Assembly (NCBI RefSeq): GCF_020410765.1
Contig: NZ_CP084541.1
Span: 1,855,001 to 1,919,000, forward strand
Source: Streptomyces marincola
GTDB lineage: Bacteria; Actinomycetota; Actinomycetes; Streptomycetales; Streptomycetaceae
Reading direction: 5' to 3'
DNA length: 64,000 nt
Part shown: piece by piece, positions 35,117 to 44,678 of the stretch
How the letters are laid out: the number at the start of each line of letters is the position of its first letter
Position numbering within the stretch: the stretch's first letter is position 1
Translations under genes and position numbers: made by a program
Notes under the pieces: generated by a model
What the model was told of the DNA's origin: nothing
Database searches by the model: none
What the model saw: the letters and a program-made list of their open reading frames with translations, nothing else

Positions 35117-37909
35117 GTGGTGGAGTTCCGGTTACTCGGTGCGGTCGAGGTGTGGGCCGAAGGGCGCCCCGTGCCGTTGGGGCACGCGCGGCAGCGGTGC
35201 GTGCTCGCGGCGCTGCTCGTCGACGCGGAGCAGTGGGTGTCGCCCGACCAGTTGCTGCACCGGGTGTGGGGGGACGAGCTGCCCCGGCGGGCCAGGGAGA
35301 CCCTGTACACCTATCTGTCGCGGCTGCGCGGCGCGTTGGAGGGGCACGGCCCCCGGATCACGCGCCGTTCCGGCGGGTACGTGCTGTCCCCGGGGGGCGC
35401 CGAGGTCGACCTGCACCGGTTCCGCGAGCTGGCGGAGCGGGCCAGGGCGACCGCGGACCCCGGGGCCGCGCTGGGGCTGTGGCGCGAGGCGCTGGGGCTG
35501 TGGCGGGGCGAGGCGCTCTCCGGCCTCGCCTCGCCCTGGCTCGACGGCGTCCGGCAGGTGCTCGACGACGAACGGTGGGCCGCGTTTCTCGACCACAACG
35601 ACGCGGCGCTGGCCGCGGGGCGCCACGCCGAGCTGCTGCCGCGGCTCGCGGGCGCGGTGGCCGAGCGCGAGCTCGACCAGCGGCTCGCGGGCCAGTTGAT
35701 GCTGGCCCTGTACCGGAGCGGGCGCGCGGCGGACGCGCTGACCCACTACGAGCGGGTGCGGCGCGGACTCGCGGAGGAGCTGGGCACCGATCCGGGCCCG
35801 GGGCTGCGGGACCTGTACCAGCGGGTCCTCGCCGACGCGCCCGGCCTCCAGGGCGGCGCGCCGTCGGCGACGGCGGCCGTTCCGCGCCAACTGCCCACGC
35901 CACCGCCGGTGTTCGTGGGCCGGCACCGGGAGCGTGACGAGCTGGGCACGGGTACGGCGCACGGCCGTCCTGTCGTGCTCCACACGGTCGGCGGCGCGGG
36001 CGGTGTGGGCAAGACGTGGCTCGCGCTGCGCTGGGCGCACGACAACCTGGCGCGGTTCCCCGACGGTCAGCTGTACGCGGACCTGCGCGGTTTCGACCCG
36101 GCCGCGGAGCCGGTCGAGCCGCACGCGGTGCTGCGGCGTTTCCTTGAGGCGCTGGGCGTCGATCCGGACGGGATGCCGGGCGACGCGGACGCGCGAACGG
36201 CCCTGTACCGCAGCCTCGTCGCGGGCAAGCGGCTGCTGGTCCTGCTGGACAACGCCAGGGACGCGGAGCAGGTGCGCCCGCTGCTGCCGGGCGGCCAGGG
36301 CTGCGTCGCGGTCATCACCAGCAGGAACCGCATGGACGCGCTGGTCGCCACGCACGGGGCGCGGCCGGTGCCGCTCGGCATGCTGCCGCCGGACGCGGCG
36401 CGGGAGTTGCTGGCCCGGCACCTCGGCGCGCGGCGCGTGGACGACGAGGCGCGGGCCGTGGACGCGCTGGTCGAGCACTGCGCGGGGCTGCCCCTCGCGC
36501 TGGGCATCGTCGCCGCCCGGGCCATCGCGCATCCGGAGTTCCCGCTCGCGCTGCTCGCCGGGGAGCTGCGTCCCGCGGACGAACGCCTCGACGCGTTGGA
36601 GACCGGTGACCTGTCGACGAGTCTGCGGACCGTGCTCCGGGCGTCCTGGCGGCCGTTGAGCGGGCCCGCGCGCGACCTGCTCGCGGCGCTCGGGTCGGCC
36701 CCCGCGGCACCCGACATCTCCAGGGCCGCGCTCGCGGCCCTGGCCGGGCGCGCGGCGGGGCCGGTGCGGCGCGTGGTCGCGGAGTTGGAGGCGGCGCACC
36801 TGCTCCAGCAGCACAGGCCAGGCCGGTTCCGGGTGCACGACCTGGTGCGGCTCTACGCGGCGGAGACGGCCCGCGAGGCGCCGGGCGCCGCCGAGGCGCC
36901 GCGCCGCCTGATCGACTTCTACGTGCAGACGGCGCACGTCGCGTGGCGCGTGATCGACGGCGCGGATTCGCCGTTCGCGGACCGGCTCGCGCCGCCGGCG
37001 CCCCTGCCGGGCTGCGAGCCGCTGCGGCTGTCGGGGGTCGAGGCGGCCATGGAGTGGTTCGGCACGGAGCACGACTGCCTGCTCGCCGCGCAGGAGGCGG
37101 CGCTCGACCTGGGGCTGCCCGAGCACGTCGTGGCCCTGGCCTGGTCGCTGCTGCCGTTCCACTGGGCCAGGCACCACCTGGCGGAGTACCTGGCGGCGTG
37201 GCGTTCGGCGGCGGCGGCCGTGGAGCGGTTCCCGGTGCGGCCGGTGCTGCGGATCGTCGTGGACTGGCGGCTGGGGCACACGGCCGCCGTCGCCGGCCGG
37301 TACGAGGAGGCGCTCGCGCACCTGGCGCGGGCCAGGGCGGCGGCCGAGGAGGCGGGCGACGCGGCGGGCCTGGCGCACGTGCACCGCACCACGGCCTGGG
37401 TGCTCGACCAGCGGGGGGACCTCGACGCGGCGCTCGGGCACGCCCGGCAGGCCCTGCGGCTCTACCGCGAGGTCGGGCACGCCGTCTGGCTGGCCATGCA
37501 GCGGAACGCGGTGGGCTGGCTGTACACGCTCCTCGGGCGCTACGAGGAGGCGCGCGAGCAGTGCGAGCAGGCGCTCGGCGTGCTGGACCCGGAGGGCCAC
37601 GGCTCCGAGCGGGCGACCATCCTCGACACCCTGGGTCTCGTCGCGCACCGCACCGGGCGGCTGCCGGACGCCGTCGCGTACTACCTGCGGTCCCTCGACC
37701 TGGTGCGCGGCCTCGGGCTGGCCAGGGACGAGGCCGAGACGCTGGACCGGCTGGCGGAGACCTACCGGGACCTGGGCCGCCCCGAGGCGGCGCGCGAGGC
37801 GTGGGAGCAGGCTCTGGCCATCCACGTGGCCCAGGGCCGCGCCGAGGCGGCGGCCGAGACGCGGCGGAACCTGGCGGAGGGCGGCGCGGCGGCCGACGCG
37901 GACGCTTGA
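35117..37909 (+). CDS. SARP/AfsR-type activator with NB-ARC and TPR domains
   Basis: 930 residues from GTG 35117 (GTG 35120 next to it is also possible). Residues ~1-90 are an OmpR-like winged helix (FRLLGAVEVWAEGRPVPLG, ARETLYTYLSRLRGALEG). BTAD follows to ~250, then an NB-ARC ATPase with P-loop GGAGGVGKTWLA (~295) and LLVLLDNARDA, then TPRs from ~650. AfsR and relatives activate antibiotic clusters. Codon 6 is TTA (35132-35134), so translation should need the bldA tRNA, tying expression to development. It lies 570 bases from the biosynthetic genes, separated by a lipoprotein gene, and is a good candidate for their activator. Confidence 0.9.
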   Translation: MVEFRLLGAVEVWAEGRPVPLGHARQRCVLAALLVDAEQWVSPDQLLHRVWGDELPRRARETLYTYLSRLRGALEGHGPRITRRSGGYVLSPGGAEVDLHRFRELAERARATADPGAALGLWREALGLWRGEALSGLASPWLDGVRQVLDDERWAAFLDHNDAALAAGRHAELLPRLAGAVAERELDQRLAGQLMLALYRSGRAADALTHYERVRRGLAEELGTDPGPGLRDLYQRVLADAPGLQGGAPSATAAVPRQLPTPPPVFVGRHRERDELGTGTAHGRPVVLHTVGGAGGVGKTWLALRWAHDNLARFPDGQLYADLRGFDPAAEPVEPHAVLRRFLEALGVDPDGMPGDADARTALYRSLVAGKRLLVLLDNARDAEQVRPLLPGGQGCVAVITSRNRMDALVATHGARPVPLGMLPPDAARELLARHLGARRVDDEARAVDALVEHCAGLPLALGIVAARAIAHPEFPLALLAGELRPADERLDALETGDLSTSLRTVLRASWRPLSGPARDLLAALGSAPAAPDISRAALAALAGRAAGPVRRVVAELEAAHLLQQHRPGRFRVHDLVRLYAAETAREAPGAAEAPRRLIDFYVQTAHVAWRVIDGADSPFADRLAPPAPLPGCEPLRLSGVEAAMEWFGTEHDCLLAAQEAALDLGLPEHVVALAWSLLPFHWARHHLAEYLAAWRSAAAAVERFPVRPVLRIVVDWRLGHTAAVAGRYEEALAHLARARAAAEEAGDAAGLAHVHRTTAWVLDQRGDLDAALGHARQALRLYREVGHAVWLAMQRNAVGWLYTLLGRYEEAREQCEQALGVLDPEGHGSERATILDTLGLVAHRTGRLPDAVAYYLRSLDLVRGLGLARDEAETLDRLAETYRDLGRPEAAREAWEQALAIHVAQGRAEAAAETRRNLAEGGAAADADA

Positions 37910-37974
37910 CATGGCAAGATCACTGCGGTCCGCTGGCCTCCCGCGTCCTCGGCCGATCCGGAAGGCACCCGTCG

Positions 37975-38469
37975 ATGAACTCACGGCATCCGCTGGGCGG
38001 TTTACTCGCCCTGGTCCTGCTCACCGCCTGCTCGGGCGGAGACGACGGGACCGACGAGGGGAACGGTCCCGACGCGTCCGCTCCGCCGTCCGCGTCCCCC
38101 TCCGCGGCGGACGGCGGCACGGACCCGTCGCCGCCGGCGGCTCCGGAGGCCGAGGGGCCGTTCGCGGAACTGGCTGGGGACTGGCGCGAGGTGCCGGCCG
38201 GGGAGGGCGCGGGCGAGCCGCAGGGGGAGCAGGAGGAGGAGTTCGTGCTGACCATCGAGGCGAACGGCGCGGTCACCACCTCGCCCCACCTGGGTTTCGC
38301 GTGCGAGGGCACGGCGGAGCCCGCGGACGCCGGCGTGCTCCGCCTCGCGCTCGACTGCGGGATCACCACCACCGTGGCCTTCTTCGACGTCGCCGAGGGC
38401 GGACAGGAGGCCGTCATGACCGGGCCAGAAGGGGAGGACCCCACCCGGTTCACTCGGATCGGCGGCTGA
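37975..38469 (+). CDS. Small secreted lipoprotein
   Basis: 164 residues from ATG 37975, with GGAAGG upstream. Signal peptide with lipobox LLTAC: Cys ~20 would be lipidated. A disordered Asp/Pro/Ser/Gly-rich linker follows, then a ~90-residue beta-rich domain with two cysteines (FACEGT, LALDCG), likely disulphide-linked. The pattern LAGDWREV and TIEANGAVTTSPHLGFACEG resembles the lipocalin-like lipoproteins of unknown function that many streptomycetes carry. The gene converges on the methyltransferase gene of the biosynthetic locus with a 10-base gap, marking that locus's left edge. Confidence 0.75.
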   Translation: MNSRHPLGGLLALVLLTACSGGDDGTDEGNGPDASAPPSASPSAADGGTDPSPPAAPEAEGPFAELAGDWREVPAGEGAGEPQGEQEEEFVLTIEANGAVTTSPHLGFACEGTAEPADAGVLRLALDCGITTTVAFFDVAEGGQEAVMTGPEGEDPTRFTRIGG

Positions 38470-38479
38470 GCCGCCGCGG

Positions 38480-39328
38480 TCAGGCGGCCCCGAGGCGGCC
38501 GGCGCGCATCATGTGCTCGGCGCTCGCGCCGGTGGCGGCGTCGTCGAGGTAGCGTCCGACGGCCTCGCCAGGGCCCAGGTCCTCGCACGTCGTGAACCCG
38601 AGCGCGCGCAGGTCGGCGGCCAGCGCCCCGGGGTCGAGGCTGGTCACGAACGGCTCGCCCGCCGCGGCGACCAGCGCCGCGCGGGCCTCGTGGGCGGCGC
38701 GCTGCCGCGGGGTCATCAGCGCGGGCGGCTTGGTGTAGTCGAAGACGACCTCGGCGCCACCTGGCAGGGCAGCGATCCAGGCCAGGACGGACCGCACCGT
38801 TCCCGCGTCGAGGTAGGCGACCACGCCGAGCCAGCTGAAGAACGCAGGACGGCCCGGGTCGAAGCCGGCCGCCGCCAGCCCGGCGGGCAGGTCCGTCCGC
38901 TCGAAGTCGACCGGCGCGAACGTCAGCGAGGGCGGCGGGGCGATCCCGGCGGCGGCCAGGCGGCGGCGTTTCCACTCCTGCGTCGCGGGATGGTCCACCT
39001 CGAACACCCGCAGGCCCGCCGCCTCGTGCGGGTTGCGGTAGGCGAAGGTGTCGAGTCCCGCGCCCAGCACGACCAGTTGCCGCACGCCGTGCCGGTGCAC
39101 CGCGGTCGCCAGGCAGTCCTCGGCGAACCGGGCGCGGGCCGCGACGAACAGGCGGAACGCCCGCCACCTGTCCTCGGCCCCGCCGTCGCGGCCGACCTCT
39201 TCCCCGTCCTGCCCCAGCATGGCGGCGGCCAGCGGGTCGCGCAGCACGCGCCCGCCGTCGAGTTCCTGGTGCGCCGCGCGCAGCGTGGCGGTGGCGCGGG
39301 CGGTGCGGCTGGGTTCGCGCGGCTGCAT
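38480..39328 (-). CDS. SAM-dependent methyltransferase, TIGR00027 type
   Basis: 282 residues from ATG 39328, with GGAAGGAG upstream. Motif LVVLGAGLDTFAYR and the opening RTARATATLRAAHQELDGGR fit the leucine-carboxyl-methyltransferase-like (TIGR00027) family. In polyketide clusters these methylate hydroxyl or carboxyl groups of the product. It is the last gene of the left biosynthetic operon, 38 bases after the P450 gene, so probably a late tailoring step. The substrate position cannot be read from sequence. Confidence 0.82.
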   Translation of the reverse strand: MQPREPSRTARATATLRAAHQELDGGRVLRDPLAAAMLGQDGEEVGRDGGAEDRWRAFRLFVAARARFAEDCLATAVHRHGVRQLVVLGAGLDTFAYRNPHEAAGLRVFEVDHPATQEWKRRRLAAAGIAPPPSLTFAPVDFERTDLPAGLAAAGFDPGRPAFFSWLGVVAYLDAGTVRSVLAWIAALPGGAEVVFDYTKPPALMTPRQRAAHEARAALVAAAGEPFVTSLDPGALAADLRALGFTTCEDLGPGEAVGRYLDDAATGASAEHMMRAGRLGAA

Positions 39329-39366
39329 CGCCGGGCTCCTTCCGGTGGGGTGGTGGGGTGCGGCCG

Positions 39367-40800
39367 TTACGCGTCGCCGCCGAACGGGCAGGCCGCGGGC
39401 GGTGAACCGGCCGCCCGGTCGGAGACGGCGGACGCGGCCCGGGGGCGCGGGTGCGGGGTCACGCGCACGTCGTGCAGCGGGCGCAGCGAGATGACGGGAG
39501 AGCCGTAGCCGAGGGAGGCGCCGGGGATGCGGCTGAGCCGGAACCGCTGGTTGATCATGGAGACGATGACCCGCAGTTCGAGCAGCGCCATGAGGTTGCC
39601 GACGCACTGGCGCGGTCCCGCGCCGAACGGCAGGTACGCCAGGCGGGGCCGTTCCTTCACCGCCTCGGGGGTGAAGCGCTGGGGGTCGAACGCCATCGGG
39701 TTGTCCCACCAGCGGGGGTTGTGGTGCGAGACGAGCGGCGAGAGCAGCACGGACGCGCCGGCCTCGACGTCGTAGCCGCCGAGCACGTCGGCGTCCACCG
39801 CCGCGCGGGGGAAGATCCAGATCGGCGGGTGCATGCGGAGGCTTTCGTCGATGACCATCTTGGTGTAGGTCAGGGACTCGGCGGCCTCGGCCGTGGGCGT
39901 TCCGCCGCCGAGCACGGCCGCGATCTCGGCGTCCAACTCCTCCTGCACGTGCGGGTGTTCGGCGATGGACAGCAGGGTCCAGCACAGGGCGACGGCCGTC
40001 GTCTCGTGCCCGGCCAGGTAGATCGTGAGGATTTCGTCCTTGATCTGCTGGTGCGTCCACGGCTTGCCGGTGTCGGGGTCGGTGGCCCGTTCCATGAGGT
40101 CCATCAGCGGGCCCTCGCCGGTCTTCGCGTAGCCCTCGCGCAGTTCGGCCACGAGCCGGTCGAAGACGCGGTGGATCTGCGCGATCTTGCGCTTCCGCTC
40201 GGTCGGCAGCCACGAGGGCACCATCTCGGAGGGCACGCCCCGGCGGAACATGACGGTGACGACGTCGTCGACGGTGTCCTTCAGCTCCTCGGTGAACGGG
40301 CCGATGTCGTGGGCGAACAGCGACCCGCTGAGGGTGACGAGGGTGAGCTTGAGCATGTCGGTCATCAGGTCGACCGGCTCGTTCGCGGCGGCCTTGCGCT
40401 CCCACTCGTCGAGCATGCGGCCGGTCGCCTCGACGAGGTTGGGCATGATGTCGGGGACGGCGTTGCGCAGGAACACCGGCTGCACGGTCCTGCGGTGCGC
40501 GCGCCAGAACTCGCCGTCGGTCGTGAGCAGCCCCTTGCCCATGACGACGCCGAACTGCTCGTACAGGGGCCCGCGCACGTAGTTGCCGTGGTTCTGCACC
40601 AGGACGCGCCGCACCGCGTCGGGTTCCGTGACCTGGTACACGGTCATCGGCCCGAGCCGCATGCGCACGATCTCGCCGTAGTCGCGCTGGAGCCCGAGCA
40701 GGAAGTCGGCCGTGTTCCGCTTCCACGAGCCGAGGCTGCCGAGGAGCGGGGCGCCCTTGGGGCCCGGGGCCACCCGGCGGCCGGTCCGCACGGTGGTCAT
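39367..40800 (-). CDS. Cytochrome P450
   Basis: 477 residues from ATG 40800. Oxygen-activation motif AGHETT (263-268), ExxR in DESLRMHPP (Glu 319, Arg 322), and the heme loop FGAGPRQCVGN with thiolate Cys 399 are all intact. The N-terminal PGPKGAPLLGSL motif and overall form place it with bacterial CYPs of the CYP102/CYP4-like clan that hydroxylate fatty or terpenoid chains, rather than the short-chain CYP107 macrolide group. No membrane anchor or fused reductase, so it needs ferredoxin partners. Its start overlaps the SDR stop by 4 bases. Likely role is hydroxylation or epoxidation of the iterative synthase product. Confidence 0.92.
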   Translation of the reverse strand: MTTVRTGRRVAPGPKGAPLLGSLGSWKRNTADFLLGLQRDYGEIVRMRLGPMTVYQVTEPDAVRRVLVQNHGNYVRGPLYEQFGVVMGKGLLTTDGEFWRAHRRTVQPVFLRNAVPDIMPNLVEATGRMLDEWERKAAANEPVDLMTDMLKLTLVTLSGSLFAHDIGPFTEELKDTVDDVVTVMFRRGVPSEMVPSWLPTERKRKIAQIHRVFDRLVAELREGYAKTGEGPLMDLMERATDPDTGKPWTHQQIKDEILTIYLAGHETTAVALCWTLLSIAEHPHVQEELDAEIAAVLGGGTPTAEAAESLTYTKMVIDESLRMHPPIWIFPRAAVDADVLGGYDVEAGASVLLSPLVSHHNPRWWDNPMAFDPQRFTPEAVKERPRLAYLPFGAGPRQCVGNLMALLELRVIVSMINQRFRLSRIPGASLGYGSPVISLRPLHDVRVTPHPRPRAASAVSDRAAGSPPAACPFGGDA

Positions 40801-41744
40801 CGCTGATCTCCTTGCTGTGCCCGCGAGCGCCGCCGCGGCCCGGCGGGAACCGGGAACTGCCGGCGCGCGAACACGTTGTCGAAAACGAAGTCGGGTGCCA
40901 GGCGGCGCAGGGTGATCGTGCTGCGCGCGAGGAAGCCGACGGGGTACCGGGCGCGCAGGTTGAGCCGGGACGGGGCGATCGCCTTCTGCACGGCGCGCGC
41001 CACGTCGTCGGCGTGCAGGGCGAACGCCCCCGCGAGCGTGGCGCGCCTGCCGGTGTAGATGGCGTCGAAGTAGTCGGCCAGCTCCCGGCGGAACTCGGCG
41101 TAGTCGGGGCCCGAGGACGTGAGGTTGTCGACGTACTTGGTGCCGAACTCGGTGCTGCGCACCGGGCCGGGCTCGATGAGCAGCACGCGGACGCCGAACG
41201 GGGCGACTTCCAGGCGCAGCGCGTCGCTCATCGCTTCGAGCGCGTGCTTGCTCGCCTGGTAGAAGCCGGCGCCCGGCACGCCGTACCGGCCGAAGATGGA
41301 GGAGATGTTGACGATGGTGCCCCGGCCGCGGGCGCGCATCGCGGGCAGCACGAGCCGGTTGAGCCGGTGCGGGCCGACGACGTTGGTCTCGAACTGCTGC
41401 CGCACGGCCTCGGGTTCCGCCTCCTCAACGGGTCCCGAGAGGGCGTAGCCGGCGCTGTTGACGAGCACGCCGACGGCGCCGTGCTCGGCCTCCACGGCCT
41501 CAACGGCGGCCCGCATGCCGGGACCATCGGTGACGTCGAGGCGCAGGGTGCGCAGCCCCCGTTCCGCGAGGTCCGCGATCGAGCCGGGGTCGCGCGCGGT
41601 GGCGTACACGGTGTGCCCGGCGCGGTGCAGCCGCAGCGCGCAGGCCCGCCCGATGCCGGAGGAGCAGCCGGTGATGAGAACGGGCGACGGTGCCGGGCGG
41701 GGCGTGCGGTCCCGCCCGGCACCGCGCTGCCGCGGTCCCGTCAC
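40797..41744 (-). CDS. Short-chain dehydrogenase, classical SDR
   Basis: 315 residues from GTG 41744, which overlaps the SnoaL stop by 4 bases. Cofactor motif TGCSSGIG, NSAG, catalytic Ser in NISSIFG and Tyr-Lys in YQASK are present, with a C-terminal extension of ~60 residues. The order of motifs and the LIEPGPVRSTEFG segment resemble retinol-dehydrogenase-like and fatty-acyl SDRs that use hydrophobic alcohols or ketones. Coupled to SnoaL and P450, so probably oxidises or reduces a hydroxyl introduced on the chain. Confidence 0.88.
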   Translation of the reverse strand: MTGPRQRGAGRDRTPRPAPSPVLITGCSSGIGRACALRLHRAGHTVYATARDPGSIADLAERGLRTLRLDVTDGPGMRAAVEAVEAEHGAVGVLVNSAGYALSGPVEEAEPEAVRQQFETNVVGPHRLNRLVLPAMRARGRGTIVNISSIFGRYGVPGAGFYQASKHALEAMSDALRLEVAPFGVRVLLIEPGPVRSTEFGTKYVDNLTSSGPDYAEFRRELADYFDAIYTGRRATLAGAFALHADDVARAVQKAIAPSRLNLRARYPVGFLARSTITLRRLAPDFVFDNVFARRQFPVPAGPRRRSRAQQGDQR

Positions 41745-42181
41745 GGCGCGTCCGGGGCGTCGAACGCGCCCAGCTGCGTGGCGAGGTCGAAGCCGTCGAT
41801 GGAGAACCAGCTCTCGAAGATCTTGCCTTCCTCGTTGAACTCGTCGATGACGATGCCGGGGAGTTCGAGCTTGCGACCGCGGGCCGGGATCTGCCCGTTG
41901 TAGGGCTCGCCGGTGTGGGTGCCTCGGGCGGTGAACCGGCTGACGACCTTGTCGCCCTCGATGATCCAGTCCTCGACGGTGACGTGCAGGTCCGGCATGG
42001 CGGCGCGCTGGAGCCGCACCCACTCCTTCAGGTGCTCGACGCCGGAGCGGCCGTTGGGCGCGGTGCCGTGGCTGATGTGGTCGTCGACCGCGCCCTCGTA
42101 GATGACGTCGAGGTTGCCCTTGTTCAGGCACTCCTCGTAGTAGCGCTCCAGCGTGGCCCGGTTCTGCTCGGGAGTGGCCAT
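41741..42181 (-). CDS. SnoaL-like polyketide-cyclase-fold protein
   Basis: 146 residues from ATG 42181, with GGAAAG upstream. The alpha+beta barrel of the SnoaL/NTF2-like family is clear: RATLERYYEECLNKGNLDVI, VDDHISHGTAPNGRSGVEHL, PDLHVTVEDWIIEGDKVVSR and ARGTHTGEPY. SnoaL-type enzymes catalyse aldol cyclisation in aromatic polyketides, but relatives act as hydratases, isomerases or ester cyclases. The two His and an Asp of the catalytic pocket appear in SHGT, DLHV and VEDW. Here it lies in a reducing, non-aromatic setting, so the reaction may be a cyclisation or isomerisation of an oxidised chain. Confidence 0.8.
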   Translation of the reverse strand: MATPEQNRATLERYYEECLNKGNLDVIYEGAVDDHISHGTAPNGRSGVEHLKEWVRLQRAAMPDLHVTVEDWIIEGDKVVSRFTARGTHTGEPYNGQIPARGRKLELPGIVIDEFNEEGKIFESWFSIDGFDLATQLGAFDAPDAP

Positions 42182-42287
42182 GGTCTCTTTCCTTCCTTCG
42201 GGGTGCTTCGGGGCTCTTGCGGGTCCTCGGTGGCGGTCGCCCGCGGTGCCCGGCGGGCGGGCGTGCGGGCGGGTCGGTGGGTCGGTG

Positions 42288-44678
42288 TCAGCCGGGGGCG
42301 GGCCCGCCCAGCGGTCCTGGCGGCCCGTGGACCGTCATGACCGGCTCGCCGGTGTGCGCGCAGGTCACCCGCCACACGCCGACGGCCGCGTCGCCCTCGA
42401 TGCGGCAGGGCCCGCGTTGGTCGGCGTGCAGGGCGAGTTGCCCGATGACGAGCGGGTCGCTCGTGACCGAGAGCGGGCCGCCCTGCCCGGCCCACAGGCG
42501 CAGCAGGTTCTCCAGCGGGGCCACGGGCACCACGGTCGGCACCTCGTGCGGGGTCACCCACAGGTCGCCGGGGGCGCACGGCGCGACCTCGGCGACGTGG
42601 CGCCCCGACGCGTCGCGCGTCCAGACGCCCAGGGGCACGACGGTGGAGCGCCACCGCAGGTAGGGGCTGCCGGAACGCCACGTGGTGGTGCGCGGCACGT
42701 CGGGCAGCGCGGCGGGCACCGCGGGCGCGCCGTCGCCGAACACCAGGCGCACGCTCGCCTCCCGGCCGCCGCCCGCCGCGTCGCCCGCGCGCCTGAACCG
42801 CACGCGCACCACCCACGCGTCGCCCTCGTGGGCGCCCTCGGCCTCGCGCACAAGACGCAGCGGGGAGCGGTCGAAGCGCAGCAGGGCCGCCGGCACGACG
42901 ACGCCCTCGATGCGGTTGAGGCGGAGCGTGGGGAAGTCCTGCGGGACGACCCACTCGGCGCCGCGCGCCGCGCTCTCAAGCAGCACGCTCAGCGGCAGCG
43001 CGGGCACGCCGTCGACGTGGAAGTCCCCTGCCACGGGGACGCGTTCGCGCTCGAAGGTGACGGTGGTGGTGAGCCGGGCGTGCGGGGTGAACGCCGTCGT
43101 GGCCCCGAGGTGGAAGATGCGGGGGAACGCGGCGGCGTAGCCGGGCAGCGCGGGCACCACCGGGTATCCGGTGGCCTGGCCGGGGTCGATCGCCTTGCCG
43201 AGCGGGCCGACGAACGTGACCTCGCCCCGCGACCCGGCCAGGAGTTCGGCCCGCCACCTGGCCAGTCCCTCGGTGACGTCGAGCGCGGGCATGTAGCGCA
43301 GCGCGGCGGAGAAGTTGGCGATGAGGCCGACCCGGTCCCACGTCGGCCAGGCCAGGGTCATCACGGGGAAGTCGGCGCGGCGGGCCGCCCACGTGCCGAG
43401 GCGGGCGAGCCCTTCGTTGGCGGCGGCGTAGCCGAGTTGGCCGACCATGCCGCCCAGCCGGCCGGTGAGGGAGCCGACGGAGCAGAAGAACCGCAGGGGC
43501 AGCCGCCGCACTTCCTCGAACAGGTTGAGGAACCCGTCGATCTTGGTGCGGACGGTGCGCCTGATCTCCTCGTCGGTCGTGCGCGGCAGCCGGGCGGCGC
43601 TGTCGACGCCCGCGTTGTGGATCACTCCGGCGAGCCGCGCGCCGTGCCTGCGCACCAGGTCGCGCACCTGCGCGGGGTCGGTGATGTCGCACTGCGCGTA
43701 CTCGACCGCCAGGCCCTCGCGGCGCGCGGCGGTGAGGTGCGTGGCCACCTCCCACTGCCTGCGGGTGCGCGCGAGTCCGGCGCGCACGCGCGCCGGCGGG
43801 GTGCCGGGGTCGCGCAGCCGCCAGGTCTCGCGCTCGAACGCGCGCCAGCCCTCCTCGTCGAGTCCCCACCAGGGTTCCTCGCCGGTGGGGAACGGCTCCC
43901 GGCCGGTGACGACGACGTGTGCGCCGTCCCGCCCGGCCAGTTCGCGGGCCAGGCGCCAGCCGATGCCGCGGGCGCCGCCGGAGATCAGCACCGTGTCGCC
44001 GGGGCCGAGCGGAACGGCGGGCGGGCCGACGGGCGCCTCGACGGGCGTGAGGGTGAGGCGGGCGCCCCCGCGGCGGCCGACCTCGATCGGTCCCGTCCTG
44101 CCCAGTTCGGCGGCGATGACGGCGGGCAGGTCGGCGCGGGCCGCGTCGTCGACGTCGACGACGCGGGCGTTGCAGTTGGGGAACTCGCGGTGCAGCGTCT
44201 TGGCGAGCCCGGCCCAGATGCCGCCGAGGGGCTGCGCCGGCTCGTCCCGCGCGTGCTGCCCCATGCCGCCGCCGAGGTGGGTGACGGCGAGGTAGAACAG
44301 GCGGCGCGCGTCGCTCTCCTCGGCCCAGTCCTCGTAGACGCCGCGCAGCGCGGCCACCGTCTCGGTGAGCGCTTCGTCCCAGGCGCCGGCCGGCTGCCCG
44401 CCGGCCGGTGCCGGGTCCATCGCCAGGTCGACGACGGCGTCGGCGGGGGCGCCGCCCGCGCCGCGGTGCACCAGCGCGCCGTGGCCCTTGAGTTCGCGTT
44501 CGACCGCGGCGGCGGTGCCCGGGTCGCCGTTGACCAGCAGCACCCGCAGGCCCGCGAGCCGGTCCGCGGCGTCCGTCTCGGGGTCGGGCAGCGGGGGCAG
44601 TCCCGTGAGCCGCCACACCATGCGGCTCACGGGCTGGACGTCCGTGCCCCCGGCGGCCGGCGTCGTGGCGGTCGTCAT
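42288..44678 (-). CDS. KR-DH protein of the iterative synthase
   Basis: 796 residues from ATG 44678, overlapping the stop of the 2046-residue synthase protein by 4 bases. Residues ~1-220 form a KR structural subdomain; the catalytic KR (TVLISGGARGIGWRL, FCSVGSL, GQLGYAAAN with Tyr ~418) spans ~220-480. A product-template/DH-like double hotdog follows (~490-796). In its first half, the usual HxxxGxxxxP reads with Phe 553 in the His place and His 554 next to it (DFHVDGVPALP), so catalysis may be lost or shifted. This suggests a structural or specialised partner DH, as in PUFA synthases that carry several DHs. Confidence 0.78.
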   Translation of the reverse strand: MTTATTPAAGGTDVQPVSRMVWRLTGLPPLPDPETDAADRLAGLRVLLVNGDPGTAAAVERELKGHGALVHRGAGGAPADAVVDLAMDPAPAGGQPAGAWDEALTETVAALRGVYEDWAEESDARRLFYLAVTHLGGGMGQHARDEPAQPLGGIWAGLAKTLHREFPNCNARVVDVDDAARADLPAVIAAELGRTGPIEVGRRGGARLTLTPVEAPVGPPAVPLGPGDTVLISGGARGIGWRLARELAGRDGAHVVVTGREPFPTGEEPWWGLDEEGWRAFERETWRLRDPGTPPARVRAGLARTRRQWEVATHLTAARREGLAVEYAQCDITDPAQVRDLVRRHGARLAGVIHNAGVDSAARLPRTTDEEIRRTVRTKIDGFLNLFEEVRRLPLRFFCSVGSLTGRLGGMVGQLGYAAANEGLARLGTWAARRADFPVMTLAWPTWDRVGLIANFSAALRYMPALDVTEGLARWRAELLAGSRGEVTFVGPLGKAIDPGQATGYPVVPALPGYAAAFPRIFHLGATTAFTPHARLTTTVTFERERVPVAGDFHVDGVPALPLSVLLESAARGAEWVVPQDFPTLRLNRIEGVVVPAALLRFDRSPLRLVREAEGAHEGDAWVVRVRFRRAGDAAGGGREASVRLVFGDGAPAVPAALPDVPRTTTWRSGSPYLRWRSTVVPLGVWTRDASGRHVAEVAPCAPGDLWVTPHEVPTVVPVAPLENLLRLWAGQGGPLSVTSDPLVIGQLALHADQRGPCRIEGDAAVGVWRVTCAHTGEPVMTVHGPPGPLGGPAPG

